A model generated the notes under the pieces. The model was not told the origin of the DNA, ran no database searches, and was given only the letters and a program-made list of their open reading frames with translations. DNA of 64,000 nt from Letharia columbiana (lineage: Eukaryota > Ascomycota > Lecanoromycetes > Lecanorales > Parmeliaceae), in assembly GCF_014066305.1 (NCBI RefSeq), contig NW_023501067.1, forward strand, positions 62,001 through 126,000. Reading direction: 5' to 3'. Below are positions 26,318-39,615 of this stretch, in pieces. Made by a program: the position numbers and the translations under genes. Each line of letters begins with the position of its first letter. Within the stretch, counting starts at the first letter, position 1.

Positions 26318-29300
26318 TTATTTCTCTTTTTTATAAAATTATATTCTATAATTAGTAAGTAGAAAGATAGAAAAATAAATATATATATACGCTTAATGTC
26401 TAAAAAATGATAAAAGTAATAAAGAAATAATCGTATTCGAGATTTATAGTATTATATCTTTCTTTATAAGAGGTATTAAAGACGATAATAGCTCTTTATA
26501 CTTACGCCTTAACGATATCGCTAGTCGAGATATAGGCGTATATAGAAAGTCTAGTTAGAAGGAAATCGATATAATATAATAAAAATAGTATTTATAGGCG
26601 TATAGATAAATAGTAGTAATTTTTAAATCTATATCTAAACGAATAAAAGATTTATAAAATAATATAACATAATTAATCGAGGGCTCTTAAATTAAATTAA
26701 ATCGAATTAAATTATAGGCGCTAAAAACTCTAATTAAATATTAACGAGTTTTTTTATAAGATATTATATAATTAATAGCGATAGAGATTATCGATAGCGA
26801 TAATAAGGCTTATAAATAATATATTATAGCTTCGAAAGACGCTTAAGTATTTATTAATAAGAGAAGTTTACTTAATAAATTTAATATAAAGTTATTATTA
26901 AGTAATATAGATCTTCGCGAATATAAAAAAATAAGACTATAATAAAGATATCGGATAATTTTAATTTAATTAAAAACGAAGTATTTGGAATAATTTCGAT
27001 TTAGAGAATTTTTTATTATTAAAGACTCTTATTTCATTAATTAATCTCTTAAAGATAAGATATTTCAAGATATTTCTTATAAAAGTCGTTCGATAGATCT
27101 TAGTAATTTACGAATTTATTATTATTTATATTATATTAAAAAGATAATTATCGAGACTTTTTATTTAACTTTATATTTAAAATAATTATTAATTAATTTA
27201 GAAGTAAATATTTCTTTAATAACTTATTCGATTTAACTATTAATAGTAATATATTTTAATAAAGAATTTACGTATTCTAATAAGAGGTTATTTATTATAA
27301 GACTTAAGAGATTAGAATAAAAGACGTTATAGATTCTTATACTTAATAAAAGCTTTAGATAATATAAAATTCTTATAAAGTCTATAATCTTAAATAAGTC
27401 GAGTCTCTTATAGTTTAATTTACGAGAAGAATAATTAAAGATAATATTTTTACTACTTAAAAAGATTCTATAATCTATCTAAAAGATAATCTTTTATTAA
27501 TACTTATTAACTTATATAATTATAATCTTCTAAATATAATTTATATTACTTTTAATATATTTAAGAATTTATTTTATATAATTTATAATATTCTTTATTT
27601 AAATAATATTAAGACGATTATAAGTAGTCTTATAGTCGATAATATTTAAGCTAAAACTTACTTAAAATCTCTTATTTATAAGAAAAGATAAAATATTAGT
27701 AATCGCTAAAATAGTATTATTATTAACGAACTCGATAATAAGTAATTATCTTATCTAGTCGTTCTATATATAATTATAGTATATTTAAAGATAACGCTCT
27801 ATATTCTAATTTACTCGTTTAATCTATTTATTAATTTTAGAGTAAAAGACTATTAATAGCTTAACTATAATATCTAATTATTTATAAAAGAGATTTTATA
27901 TAGTAATTATAAATTAAGAATCTTAATTCGATATTATTAAGATCGATAAGTTATATAAATAAAATACTTCTTTAAGTAATAAGTTAATTATCTTCTTAGT
28001 ATTAATATTTTTATTAATATCGAAATAGATTATATAGTAACGTTTTTTAATAAATTAATTAATTACTATCTAAATAGCGTTATAGTTATTAAATATAAAT
28101 AAGTCTATAACGAAGTCGATTAATATATCTTATTATTATTTTTATAGAATTAATAGAGATTAGAGTAAATTATATTTTTAATTATAGAATATTTTAACTC
28201 TTTAATAGATATAGTAATTTTAAACGTAGATAATTACTATCGCCCTTATTTCTTATTAATAATACTTTCTTTTAAGTAGTTTATAAATATATATTATCTC
28301 GAGATAATCGTATAATAGTTAATTATATATCTCTCGAATAATATTAATATATATATTATTAAATATTTATAAACGATCCTTATAATAAAGTATCTTATTT
28401 TATATAAAATACTTATTAAGAGTAATCTCTTAAAACTTATTCTTATCTTCAATAATAGTATTATAAATTTCTATATAATATTATTTTTTTATTAACCTCT
28501 ACTATCTTATAGTAAATAAGATTATTAATTATATATATATTAATACTTTCGCTATCTAACTTTAATCGATTAAAAATAAAAATTATTTAATACTATTAGT
28601 ATAATTATTTATTTTTAAAATTAATTAATTTATATTTAATTATTTATATAAGTATATTTACTTTAATATTCTAAGATTTAGATTAATAAATAATCTTTAT
28701 ATTAAATTTAGATAGTATATTTAAATAGCGAGTTTAGTAACGATTAAGATCTCTTTCTTTAGTAAAATATATTAAATTCTTATACTTTATAAAGATCTTA
28801 ATAGAGATATTAATATATTTTAATTTAGAACACTAGTATTTAAAATAGCGAATAATAACTAATAACTTCTTATTATAGATTTAATAGTTATACTCGATTA
28901 AAGTAAGATTTTTACTATAAAAGATTATCGAGTAAAGTACTTTTTTATTATTATATTAAAAAAAAATATCTTTATTAATATAGTTCGAAAGAATTAATCT
29001 TTAAAATAACGTTTTTTATTTTATCGAAATAATATAGAATTAAGACTTTAATAATAATAACTTTTAAAAAATAAAAGGCCTCTTAATATACTAGAGATTA
29101 ATTAAATATAATCTCTTTTATAATAAATTTTATTATAAATTTAACTATTTTAGAGAAGTCTCTAATAAATCATCGATAAAAATTATAAAATTCGATAAAG
29201 ACTTATATCTTTTTAAGATTAATAAATATAATTTACTTAACGATAGTCTAAATTTTAATAGAATTTATTTATAATCTATCTATAGATATTAGTAGATCTA

Positions 29301-29857
29301 AAAATTTAATTTTCTAAACGTAGAATTCGCACTTAAAAATATTTATCTAAAGGCCGTCTCTTAATTTCTGATTTATTTAATATTAGACGTATTTCTTTTT
29401 TATCTTATTATAAATAAATATATTATCGAGATAGATTTAATAGAAGTCGTTTAGATACTTAAATAGAATAATATTTATATATTATTAATATATAATTAGA
29501 GTCGTTAATTAGATCGAAGAAAAGAATCTAATACTTATATATTTTAAGAAAGATAATAAAAGTAGTAAAATTCTCGCTATTGAGATATATATATAGTTTA
29601 TTAAACGCGACTATAATATCTAATCGAATAAGATATTTATATTTCTAAATTCTTATTAAAATCTTATCTATTAATAAAATTAAATATTAGTTTCTTTTAG
29701 TAATAGCGTTTAGCTTTTAATAGTTCATATAAAAATACGTAATTCTTTATTCGACTTTTCCGCGAATAGAATAGATAAGGCAAATAATATATAACTTAAT
29801 ATTATAAATCCCTTCTTTAGATATTTGTCTAGATACTTCTTTATCTATTTTAATTTA

Positions 29858-30023
29858 TATTAAAATTAGTATAGATACGATACTAGTATAAGTAAGATAG
29901 AACTAGAATAATAAGACTATCGAACTATATATATAGAAAGAAGATATAATATAATAGAGGATATCTTCGCTAAGACTCGCTAGCTATAGAACTAAGTAAT
30001 ATATTAAGAATATACTTATAATA
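29858..30023 (-). repeat. LTR B, 3' copy (166 bp)
   Basis: It has the same length as 33,197-33,362 and the same order of motifs (TAGTATAGATACGATACTAG, TATCTTCGCTAAG, GCTAGCTATAG), with RIP-type differences. On the minus strand it is preceded by AAGAGAGAGAGATAG, a good polypurine tract. It is related to LTR A but distinct. Confidence 0.7.
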
Positions 30024-33000
30024 CTATCTCTCTCTCTTAAAGAGCCATAACTCTCATGGCTGATAGATCGAAGATATAGATTTATTACTTACTTTATATC
30101 TCTAAATATCTATAATTCGTATAGTTCTTAACTAAAGAGGATTAAGATTCTAAAGATATAGCTATATCTTATCTATATATAATTAAGATTCTTTAAATTC
30201 TTCTTCCGTCTAGTCTATTTACTATAGGCCTTCGAAAGAACTAAATAATTTCATCGTATATATATGTATTATACTCGCTGAAAATTCATAAAAATAAAGA
30301 ACTTTTAGTATTCGGGATTTTTAATATAATATTTATCTTTAGCGGCGATAGTAGTAGTAATAGACTTTATATAAATTTCTTATTAATCTTATCGCTAGCT
30401 AGAGATATAGCGAGTATAGAGAGTCTAATTTAAAGGAAATTAATAAAAGAATAGATAAGTAATAATTATTAATATAGAGGCGAATAGTAATAATTTCCGA
30501 ATTCATATCTAAGCGAATGAAATATATGTAAAATAATGCGACGTAATTAATCGAGGGCTTTCGATTTTAATAAGAGGAGTCTACTTAATAGATTTAATAT
30601 AAGATTATTATTAAGTAATATAGGCCTAAGAAATCGATTTACGAATATAAAAAGAGGCTATTCTAATATCGAACGATTTTAATTCGCGTAGAAATACGAT
30701 GTTTAAAGTATTATCGAGCCGTATACTAATCTTAACTATATTCGCCTATTACGTTCTTATAATTATATCGTTTATAGATTTAATATATTTATATAGCCTA
30801 GTTATAGACCTAATACGTTCGTATAGATATATCTATCGCTTATATTTCTCTAGATTAAGACGAGAAATAATAGTATATTTATCACGATGGTTTTATTATA
30901 TCTTTAAGTCTTATCTTAATATATTATTTAATAAATACCTTCGACTTCTTATTAGCAAGTTTCTAGATTTTCTCTTAATTTTCGAGGTCTAGCTATATAA
31001 AAAACGCCTTTAGTTATAGCTAAGTTTAATTCCCTTTATATATAAGATCTCTAATTCTCTTAGAAAACTCTAACTTACTAATTAATTCGAATATTATATA
31101 CTTATCACTGTCTATTAAACGCCTAATCTTATATTTAAAATACTTTATAAATTATTTATAGAACTTAAGAAATAGTTAATTATATTATCTCTTTATTATA
31201 TAATAGATTTAACGATATATATCTTTAATAATAAATAACGATATTTTATATACGTTATTTAAGTAATTAAGAAGATTATTAATTAAAGAGTAGAAGCTAT
31301 AACGTTATCTAACAGATATATATTAATTAGTCTCTTCTTTAAGTCTCGCTATAACGTAGATAATTTTAAAAGTATTAATAGAGAAATAATTATTATTATA
31401 GATAAGCTTATTCTAAATTCTTATTTTTCAGTTATTAAATAGTATTAAATTAGTATTTATAAAGATAGATAAATCTAATAGCCTTAGACTAAGTAGCTAT
31501 TTAATTTACGATTATTAATTTACTCTAAGTATCTTAAAATCTTATAGAGTAAGTAATAGTGAGGATAAAGGCGGAGGCGGAGCAGAGATGCTAGGCGAGT
31601 TTTAAATCTATATCTCTTCTTATTATTCTAATATCTTCTACGAAGAAGAAAAAATTAGAATATTAAATGGATTTTAGTCTTATATCTTCTTTAGATAACT
31701 TAATATCTTATAATATCGCTAATAAAGATTCTTAGTAGATAGAGAGCGTTATATTTATAGTATATAGAGTAATAGCGAGTTAGAAGGTAAGTATCTTCTA
31801 TATAGATCGTTATATATAAGATAAGAGTATCTAAGATATATAGATAATCGGCGATATAAAGGAATATATTTTAATATTAATATAGATAAATTTAATATAG
31901 ACTAAAGTAAATTATATTTCTAATTGCGAGGTATCTTAGTTCTCTAATAGATATAGCAATTCTAAATATAGATAATTATTATTATCCTTATTTCTCGTTA
32001 GTAATATTCTCTTTTAAGTAATTCATAGATATATACTATTCTAGAATAGTTATAGAATAGTTAATTATATATCTCTCGAATAATATCGATATATATATTA
32101 TCGAATATCTATAAACAATTCTTACGATAAAGTATCTTATCTTATATAGAGTACTTATTAAGAGTAATTTCTTAAAACTTATTCTTATCTTCGATGATAG
32201 CGTTATAGATTTTTATATAATATTTATCTTTCTTATTAGCTCTTACTACTTTATAATAGATAGAGTTATTATATATAGATAATTAACGATATAAAGCGAG
32301 ATATGTTAATAATAATATAAATGAATTTAAAGAATTTATAATGTTTTAAATGTAGATAAGAATAGAGCGGAGAAGATAGGCGTAAAAATGGCGATTTTAG
32401 CTAGGCTTCCCCGTGAAGATTTATTATAATATCGAATAATATCTTTATCAAGTAAGATAAAGAGATCTCTGAAACTCCGATACTATAAAGGCGTGCGCGA
32501 GTCGAGAAAGATAATAGATCTCTATATTGAGAGTCGAAATTTGACTATAACGCTTAAAATAGTATTATTTCTTTCGTTTCTTAATCGATTAAGTCGTCGT
32601 TAAGACTATAAGTACTTTAAATAATATTCTTTTAAATAATAGAAAGTTCGCTAAAAGTCTCTTAGCCGGTAATAGACTTTGTATAGAAAATAAAGCGGAG
32701 AAGAATTTCTTATATTCGATATAGGGAACTTATTTTTTAATAAATTAGACTATCGTTAATAATATAGATTATTTCGAATAATATAGATATCTGATAATTT
32801 AAATATATGATAAGGTTTCTATATAGTAGAAATACCTAGCGTTTTCTTTATTAGGCTCGGTTACTTACTTTAAGTAGAAAGTAAAAAAGATCTATTAATT
32901 CTCTTCGTCGAGAGATATATAAAGGAGTTTTATTATAATATTAGAACTAGTATAAATACGATATTAATATAGGTGAGATAGAATAGAATAATAAGACTAT

Positions 33001-33196
33001 CGAACTATATAGATGAAAAGAAGATATAATATAATAGAGAATACCTCCGCCAAGGCCCGCTAGTTCTCTTCGCCGAGGGATATATAAATTGCCAAAGCTC
33101 CTATTAGCGCATTTCTTTAAATTCGTCCGCTAATTCGAATAAAGTGAGTTCGATTATATTTCTCTTCGTCGGATATACGAAGAAGCCTTATTATAA

Positions 33197-33362
33197 TGTT
33201 AGAACTAGTATAGATACGATACTAGTATAGATGAGATAGAACTAGAATAATAAGACTATCGAATTATATAGGTAGGAAGAAGATATAATATAATAGAGAA
33301 TATCTTCGCTAAGGCTCGCTAGCTATAGGGCTAAGTAATATATTAAGAATACGCTCGTAACA
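33197..33362 (-). repeat. LTR B, least mutated copy (166 bp)
   Basis: It starts TGTTAGAACTAG and ends GCTCGTAACA, giving the inverted TGTTA...TAACA ends expected of LTRs. A 5'-truncated relative lies at about 32,939-33,062 next to a repeated flank (TCTCTTCGTCG). Together with 29,858-30,023 it brackets about 3.2 kb that includes a second copy of integrase sequence (31,900-32,290), matching 28,160-28,520. Confidence 0.7.
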
Positions 33363-36335
33363 TCTTTATCTATTCCAGCTTATATCTTAATATTAAATAG
33401 ATTCTACTTTTCGAAAGTTTTATTTTATCGAAGTTATCGTTAAATTCTAGCTTATAGTTATAAGAACGATATAGAGAAAGTATATTTATCTTAGTTCTAT
33501 TAAAAATATTAAGATAGTCGTAATACTTCGTAAATAGTCTATATTTCATCTTTTTAGAATTAACTTTATTAGTGCTATTGATTTAAATAGAGCAATTAAA
33601 ATCGTAATACCTTTTATATTTCTTTTCTAAGTTATAGAGATAGAGTTTATTAATCGATATACGAGAATCGCGAGATATTCGAGTAATAGAAGATATATAT
33701 AATATTAGCGTATTTTTATAGATCTTATTTATTATTAATGTAAATAGTTTATTATCTTTTTTATAGACTAGTTAATAGTAGACCGCTATATTAATCTTAG
33801 CGATATTAATAAACTTAAACTCTTTACTATTCTCATTTTTATTTAATAAGAAGATATTTAAATTAGTCTCGTTATTATAAGTAAGTAGAGAAGAACTTTA
33901 TTATTTTAATATAATAGATAAGGGGATAGATGATATAGATAATCGAAGTTTCGAAGTTAATAGAAAGAGGAGTTCGTTTATTATTAATATCTAATTATTA
34001 TTATAATTATATCGACTAGATAGAAAGAGTATCTTATTCTATAATATATTAAGAACTACTTCGTATTTATTTATTTAAGATTTCTTAATTATTATATCGT
34101 ATTTTAATAATATAATTAATATTAAGTATATTTCTTCTCGATAATCTTCTATCGTTATCGTTAAGAGTAATTAATATATAATTAATTATTTTATAATCTA
34201 GTCGTTATAATCTCTTAGTAATTTGAATCGTAATAGTAAGAGTAGTTTCAGATATAAGGCTTTATATATCGCTGAGACTAAGAACTCGTTTATAACTATA
34301 TAAGTATCGATATATTTATTATCTATAAGAAAGTTCTTAAGTAGATAAGTTCTCTCTTATAAGGAAAGTATAACTTATATACGAAAAGAACGACGTACTA
34401 GAGCGTTATTAAGAGTATCTATTAGATATACTTTATAAGTATCTCTTATTATAACTTTAAAAGAGACTATTTATTTTCCGAATTCGATAAAGTATCGTTG
34501 CTATCTATGATATCGATGTTATTAATTTCGAATTCTTCGTTTATATCTATCGCGTAAAGTTATACTTTCTTAAAAGTCTTTTTATCGATCTCGATTTAGA
34601 TAGCTATTATATAGATATTTCGATAGTAATCTTTCTTATTATAGTTATAGTATATTAATTCTCTTAATTTTAAATTAATCTTAATATCTAGAGATATAGC
34701 GATCGTAGCTCTAGTAATAGATATAAGATATATATTAGTCGTAGTTCGTATAGTAATCGATTTAATAGTAGTCTTTATAAGCTCTATATCTTTTTATCTA
34801 GCACGATATGAGTTATTTAATTTTCGAAGATATTTCTTTATAGTCTTTAAGATAATAAATCTCTTTACGATCTCTTATAAATTTCTTAGATTCTTTCTTA
34901 ATTTATTTAAAAGATAATATTCTATTATAACGATTTTATTAAGGTTAAGAATAATATTTAATCGAATAAAGTCTAAATAGAAGTCGATAAAGAGTCGAAT
35001 TTCTTATTATAGAGTATATATATTACGTAATATATTACTATATCGATCTAAGTTCTTATAGATATCGACTAACTCGTTTATAATCTTAGTAAAAGACTAA
35101 TATAAATTAGTAGAATTTCGAAGTCTTCTATATATCGTATATTATATAGTCTTATCGCCGAGTTATAAAACTATATAAGCTATCTTAGAGTTCTCGATAA
35201 AATAATAATCGCTATTAGTCTTGAATTTCTATTTTATTCTAGAGAACCAGTCGTCTTAGATAAGATCGCTATCGTCGATGAATAGAGGTGAGTCTAGAAT
35301 CTTAATTAATTTCTCTTTTAAGCGTCTAAGCGTGCGTTTCTCCTCGATCGATAATAGTTATAAATCTTTTATTAACTATATCTTAAGACTATTAACTTTC
35401 CGCTATAAAAAAGTTATATTCTTCTAAAAGTCTTAAACTAGTTAGTTTATCTTCTTAATTATTCTATAGATCTAATATAAATCATTTATAGTTAGATTCT
35501 TTTCTATTACGACGATATAATATCGAGTAGTAATCTCTTAAAAATTATTTCGCTTCTAGCGAATTTTATTTAATATAATTATAAATTCGTCGGGTTAGTG
35601 CTTAGTCTAATGTTATAATTATAAACTATTAATAATATCTTAAGATATATCTATTAAGTTCGCCTCGTTAAGGGTATTATCTAATAGAACTAATATCTAT
35701 TAAAACTTAATTTACTCTAATAAGATCTTAATTTAATCTATTCTTTCGATATTAGACTTCGCTATAGAAAAGAAGAAAGAAAGATTTAAAATAAAGTGGA
35801 GAGGAGTTTAAATACTTCGAAAGAATAGGTATTAAGAATACTAGATATATTAGAGAATAGTAAAGTTTCTTTAAGACGCGTCGAAATTATTCGATATTAA
35901 GAATAAAAATTTATTACTATAAAGCTTAAGGTAAGGTTATTTCTTTACGAGAGTTTAATATACTTATTTCTTAATCGTTTAAGACGTTAAGAAGACTATA
36001 AATACTTTAAATAGTGGCTTTTTAAGTGCACTTACTCCGCTTAGAAGATCTCTTATCTTATAGAGAAGTTATATACGAGAAAGCTTATAAATAATATTTT
36101 ATTAATATTAACTATTTCTTTCGATTCGCTAACTATACGAATGGTCTAATATCTTATTTATCTCTCGACTACTATTTATCGAGTTCGATTCGTTATAAAA
36201 TCGAATTATCTATCTAATAGATTTACTTAGAGATACGATAGCTTAACTTAATTTCTTACTAAAGCCTCTATTAGCGCGTTTCTTTAAATTTATTCGCTAA
36301 TACGAATAAAATAAGTAAGTTAATCTTAGTTATAG

Positions 36336-36518
36336 TATTAGAATCGATATAGATATAATATTAATATAGATATATTTAATAAGATAACTAAGATATCGAA
36401 TTATATAGATAAAAGAAAGATATTAAGTAGTAGATAAATGCCTCTATTAAGACACGCTAGACTCGAATGAGTGAGAGAGCTAAGTAGTATATTAAGGATA
36501 TAGAATACGCTCGTAATA
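36336..36518 (-). repeat. LTR A, 5' copy (183 bp)
   Basis: It matches 26,135-26,317 in length and sequence but is less mutated (ends TACGCTCGTAATA). Gag-side sequence follows it on the minus strand. Confidence 0.7.
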
Positions 36519-36879
36519 TTATCGAGTATCTTTTAATATCGTCTAAATCGATTCTTTTAATAGATCTATCGATATTATAATAAACTTATACGCTATAAGA
36601 CTTACCTCATTTACATTATAATTATATATATATTTAAGTACCTCTAACGTAGCCCATACTAACTTTCATCGAGAATTCGACTCTACTTTTCCATCTTCGA
36701 ATCTTACTATATACTTACTATACGATTTTAATTCTTATAACTAAGATAGTAATAATCCATTTAATTTCCACGCTACTTTATTATCGAAGTATTTATTCAT
36801 ATATGTAATATAGTAGAAGAAGAAGTATCGAAATTAGAAGACTCGTCGGTAATATAAGAGAAGGTCTCTATAAGCACTA

Positions 36880-37470
36880 CCCACCCCGCCAGCTCACTAA
36901 TCCACTTAGTCAGCTACTTAGCCAGAGCACTCAGTTAAATAAGAGGAGGAGGGAACACTATAGCAGGCAAATGCGGAGAACACTGCGGAGAAAGTAAGCG
37001 ATAGCAAGGCCATCAGCACCAAGAACACGGCTCAGCTCTCTACAATCCTACGTCAAGTTATCACTTAGTAAGCGGAGAACAACACTGCAATTTAGCCTAT
37101 TATCCCTACTGTATTAATGTGATACATCACTGCAATGAGCATATAAGAGAAGGATCTACTGCGTCGATCACAGCCAATTGAACCTCTGCAGGCAAGGGTC
37201 ACCTATCGGACGATGCATATTTGGACGAATTGAAACCGTCCGATGTCTTGCTCCGACAGTCATTTCATTATTCAAAAGTTTTCATTTCGGTAGGAGATTT
37301 CGTGGGATGCACACCACTAATTAGCCTGGCATCTCCATTCATTTCCGGCCTTCGAAGAATTATGCATGCATACTTCTTGCCATGAGGACATGGCATTTCT
37401 CTGTTTTTTGTGGGCAATTGTCATGAGATGCCTTAGGGATACTCATAGGGCCACTAGCGTAGGCTTGGCA
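36880..37470 (+). repeat. Weakly mutated copy of the dispersed repeat
   Basis: It shares GCGGAGAACACTGCGGAGAA, CACGGCTCAGCTCTC, GCATATTTGGACGAATTGAA and CACACCACTAATTAGC with 20,040-20,430. Unlike most copies it retains many CpA and TpG. The 12-bp-like CACTCAGTTAG repeats lie just before it (36,890-36,950). It may be the best template for the original sequence of this family. No reading frame is shared between copies. Confidence 0.6.
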
Positions 37471-38322
37471 CCGCATATATCTACCCTATAGGCATATAGA
37501 ATAATTAATATCTTTTATATTATATATATATATAAGTTAAATTATAATGATTTCTTAATAGATATATAGCTATCTAATTAATTAGAAGATCGCTATTAAG
37601 AAAATTCGATAGTATATAAGACTTAAATCTACTTTTTTAAAATAATCTTATTATATATAAAGACTACTACGTATTTTAAAAGAATAAATTAAAGAGCTAT
37701 ATTAAAAGTTTATATTATTTCTCTACTTTTTCTATTTTCTCTATAAAGATTTTTTCGAAAAGTAATATTAACTATTTACTCTATTATCTCTATCTTTTTA
37801 ATAATTAAATAAAGAGAAAGTATTAATTTTAATAACTTATAGCTATTAGCTACGACTTATAATTATTAATTATAATATAATTAAAGATTATAGTTATATA
37901 GTTATAAATAATATAATTATAAATAATATAATTATAAATAATATAATTATAAATAATATAATTATAAATAATAGTTATATAATTATAAGTAATAGTTATA
38001 TAATTATAATTATAATATATTAAAGTAATTAGTTTATTTAATATATATATAAAATTAATACGTTTAAAAGATTAAGATATAATCTTCGAAGTAATTTAAT
38101 TTACTATAGATTATAAATCGAAATCGAATAACTTAAAAAAACGAATCTCTAGTAATTTAATAAGCGACTTTTTATATTTATATTAAACTTATATTTACTT
38201 ATATAAAGTTCTTTTCTTATATTCTATCTATCTATATATACGATTTATTTATATAGTATTTATATATAGCCCTAGCCCTAATTATATTAAACATAGCCTA
38301 TTATATTGCCAACACAAAAAAG
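37471..38322. other. AT-rich spacer with 15-bp array
   Basis: This is RIP-type AT-rich sequence, with a 15-bp tandem array (AATAATATAATTATA) at about 37,900-37,985. Two AGCCCTA units lie at 38,267-38,280, close to the end of the TIM-barrel gene. No gene is seen. Confidence 0.6.
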
Positions 38323-39300
38323 CTAACGAGAACCAATTTCAATATTCTTGAACTTTCTCGCATTCTGCTCGATGGCGGTTTCTGCGGGCAATCTTTCCAT
38401 ACTACTTGCACCGAAGAAACCGTGGATGCCATCGACTCGATCAATGACGTAACGAGTGTCCTCTACACCTGTATGTCACCAGATCAGCCCTTTTCGCTTT
38501 AACATCGGTCGACAATACCCACCTGACACAGGTCCACCGTGGCAAAGCACAATGATATCGGGCTCGATCTTCACGCACGCATCTCTGATGGTCTGCACTA
38601 TATTTACGCAGTCATCCAATGTGATCTCGCCCTCACCAGCGCCTATACTACCGCCGGTAGTAAGGCCGAGATGCACCACTATCACATCAGCACCAGCCTT
38701 GGTTATGCGCTCCCCCTCGTCAACATTAAAGACATATGGGGCTGTCAGGAGATACAAACCGGGGGGAAATAAAAACCCCCCCCCCTCTTTTTTGGAAAAA
38801 ACCCCTCCTTCCTCCACCTTTTTTGGGAGGGGGCTGCCATGGAAACAACCGGCAAAAAAAAAAACCCAAAACCCACAAACCCCCCATCCCTTTAAGAATT
38901 AAAAGGAGGGGGGGGGGGGGGGGGGGGGGAAAGGAAACCCAAACCCCACCGGGGGGGGGGCGGGGCCAAAACAAAAAAAAAATAACCAAAAAAAAAAAAA
39001 AAAAAAAAAAAATTAAAAAAAAAAAAAAAAAAATATCTAAAACCCCCCCCCCCCCCCCCTCCAAAAAAACACCAAAAAAAAAAAAAAAAAAAAACTTTAC
39101 ACCACAAAACCCCCCCCCCAACCAAATAAACCTTCCCTTACGGCCAGAGTTATAGATGATGATTAGATCTGCTCCCCCTTTTTCAACGAACTTTGCAGAC
39201 AGCCCGATCCCTAAACGCATTTACCATCGACGTCGAAAGAAAGTGATGTGGTGGACTGACCAGCTCCCGCCCCAAGAATTCCCTTCCCACCCCAAACCCT
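38323..39300 (-). CDS. TIM-barrel enzyme (PEP-hydrolase-like family), sequence damaged
   Basis: Three coding pieces are clear on the minus strand. The end of an early exon (39,261 to about 39,300) gives ILGAGAG. After a 50-bp intron (39,211-39,260), 39,210 down to about 39,140 gives GIGLSAKFVEKGGADLIIIY. Then 38,523-38,767 gives TAPYVFNVDEGERITKAGAD, HLGLTTGGSIGAGEGEITLD and LCHGGPVSG. A 54-bp intron (38,469-38,522) leads to the last exon, with GIHGFFGASSMERLPAETAI, ending at 38,323. These are hallmarks of the TIM-barrel family that is fused to the Tm-1-like domain in plants. The middle (38,768-39,140) is unreadable homopolymer sequence of about the length expected for the missing ~110 residues. 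The start codon was not found. The family's substrate is not established. Confidence 0.75.
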
Positions 39301-39600
39301 CCCTCTCCCACCCACTAATTTCTTTCCCTCCTTAATTAATATAATTACCCCCCCCCCTATAACTTATTTTTTTTTTTTTAATCTATATAAAAAAAAATTT
39401 TTTTATTTGGCCTTTCCCTTTCCAAAAAAAAATAATGTTTATTAATGATTTTCGTTTCCCTTTTCCTTCCTCTTAATTTTATTTCCTCTTCCTTTCCCTC
39501 CCAAATTTTTTTACTTCCCCTTCTTTCCCTCCTTTTTTTAAAAAACCAATTTTTTTTTTTTCTCCTTGTCCGAGCACCAAGTCTGCCCCACGAAAGCTCC
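38765..39600. other. Homopolymer-dominated blocks inside a gene pair
   Basis: 38,768-39,140 consists largely of runs of A, C, G and T, including 22 G at 38,908-38,929. 39,290-39,600 is less extreme but similar. Normal coding sequence of the TIM-barrel gene lies on both sides of the first block. The block length matches the missing coding length, so it overwrites rather than interrupts the gene. An error-prone consensus is the likeliest cause. ORFs made of poly-Lys, poly-Phe or poly-Gly here are meaningless. Confidence 0.75.
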
Positions 39601-39615
39601 TTGTTGACCACGAAT

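Larger units (their letters stand above)
26135..36518 (-). mobile_element. Ty3/gypsy (chromovirus-like) retrotransposon, RIP-inactivated, with nested insert
   Basis: LTRs of exactly 183 bp lie at both ends. On the minus strand the order is gag-side sequence (35,100-36,330), further pol, reverse transcriptase (about 28,900-29,850) and integrase (about 27,300-28,500). RT residues can be read through the stops, e.g. YLDDIFIY-type DNIFIY followed by IFKCEFYV.KIKFL near 29,330-29,440. The integrase region shows an SDR..QF-like block and a TLKLIDR.NE..R stretch corresponding to HPETDGQTERVNQ. A purine-rich tract (AAAAAAGAGAAA on the minus strand) abuts the 26,135-26,317 LTR, as expected for the 3' LTR. 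A second LTR pair (29,858 and 33,197) lies inside. No target-site duplication was found flanking the outer LTRs. Confidence 0.75.

Noticed and set aside
30699..30992. 97-aa open frame in AT-rich DNA, very hydrophobic
   Set aside because: It lies in RIP-mutated repeat sequence inside the gypsy element. Its Ile/Tyr/Leu/Arg-rich composition follows from the base composition, and related repeat copies (about 26,950) do not keep the frame.
13121..36518. AT-rich block as a possible centromere or mitochondrial insertion
   Set aside because: The content is identifiable retroelements with RIP-type changes. No mitochondrial genes are seen, and centromere identity cannot be inferred from sequence alone.
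38726..39220. Long open frames rich in poly-Phe, poly-Gly, poly-Lys and poly-Pro on both strands
   Set aside because: They are read through homopolymer runs inside the damaged TIM-barrel gene and do not reflect protein coding.
39445..39615. N-terminal extension of the UPF0261 gene (Phe/Leu/Ser-rich, signal-peptide-like)
   Set aside because: It is translated from pyrimidine-rich, homopolymer-laden sequence. The family start motif begins at the ATG at 39,616.
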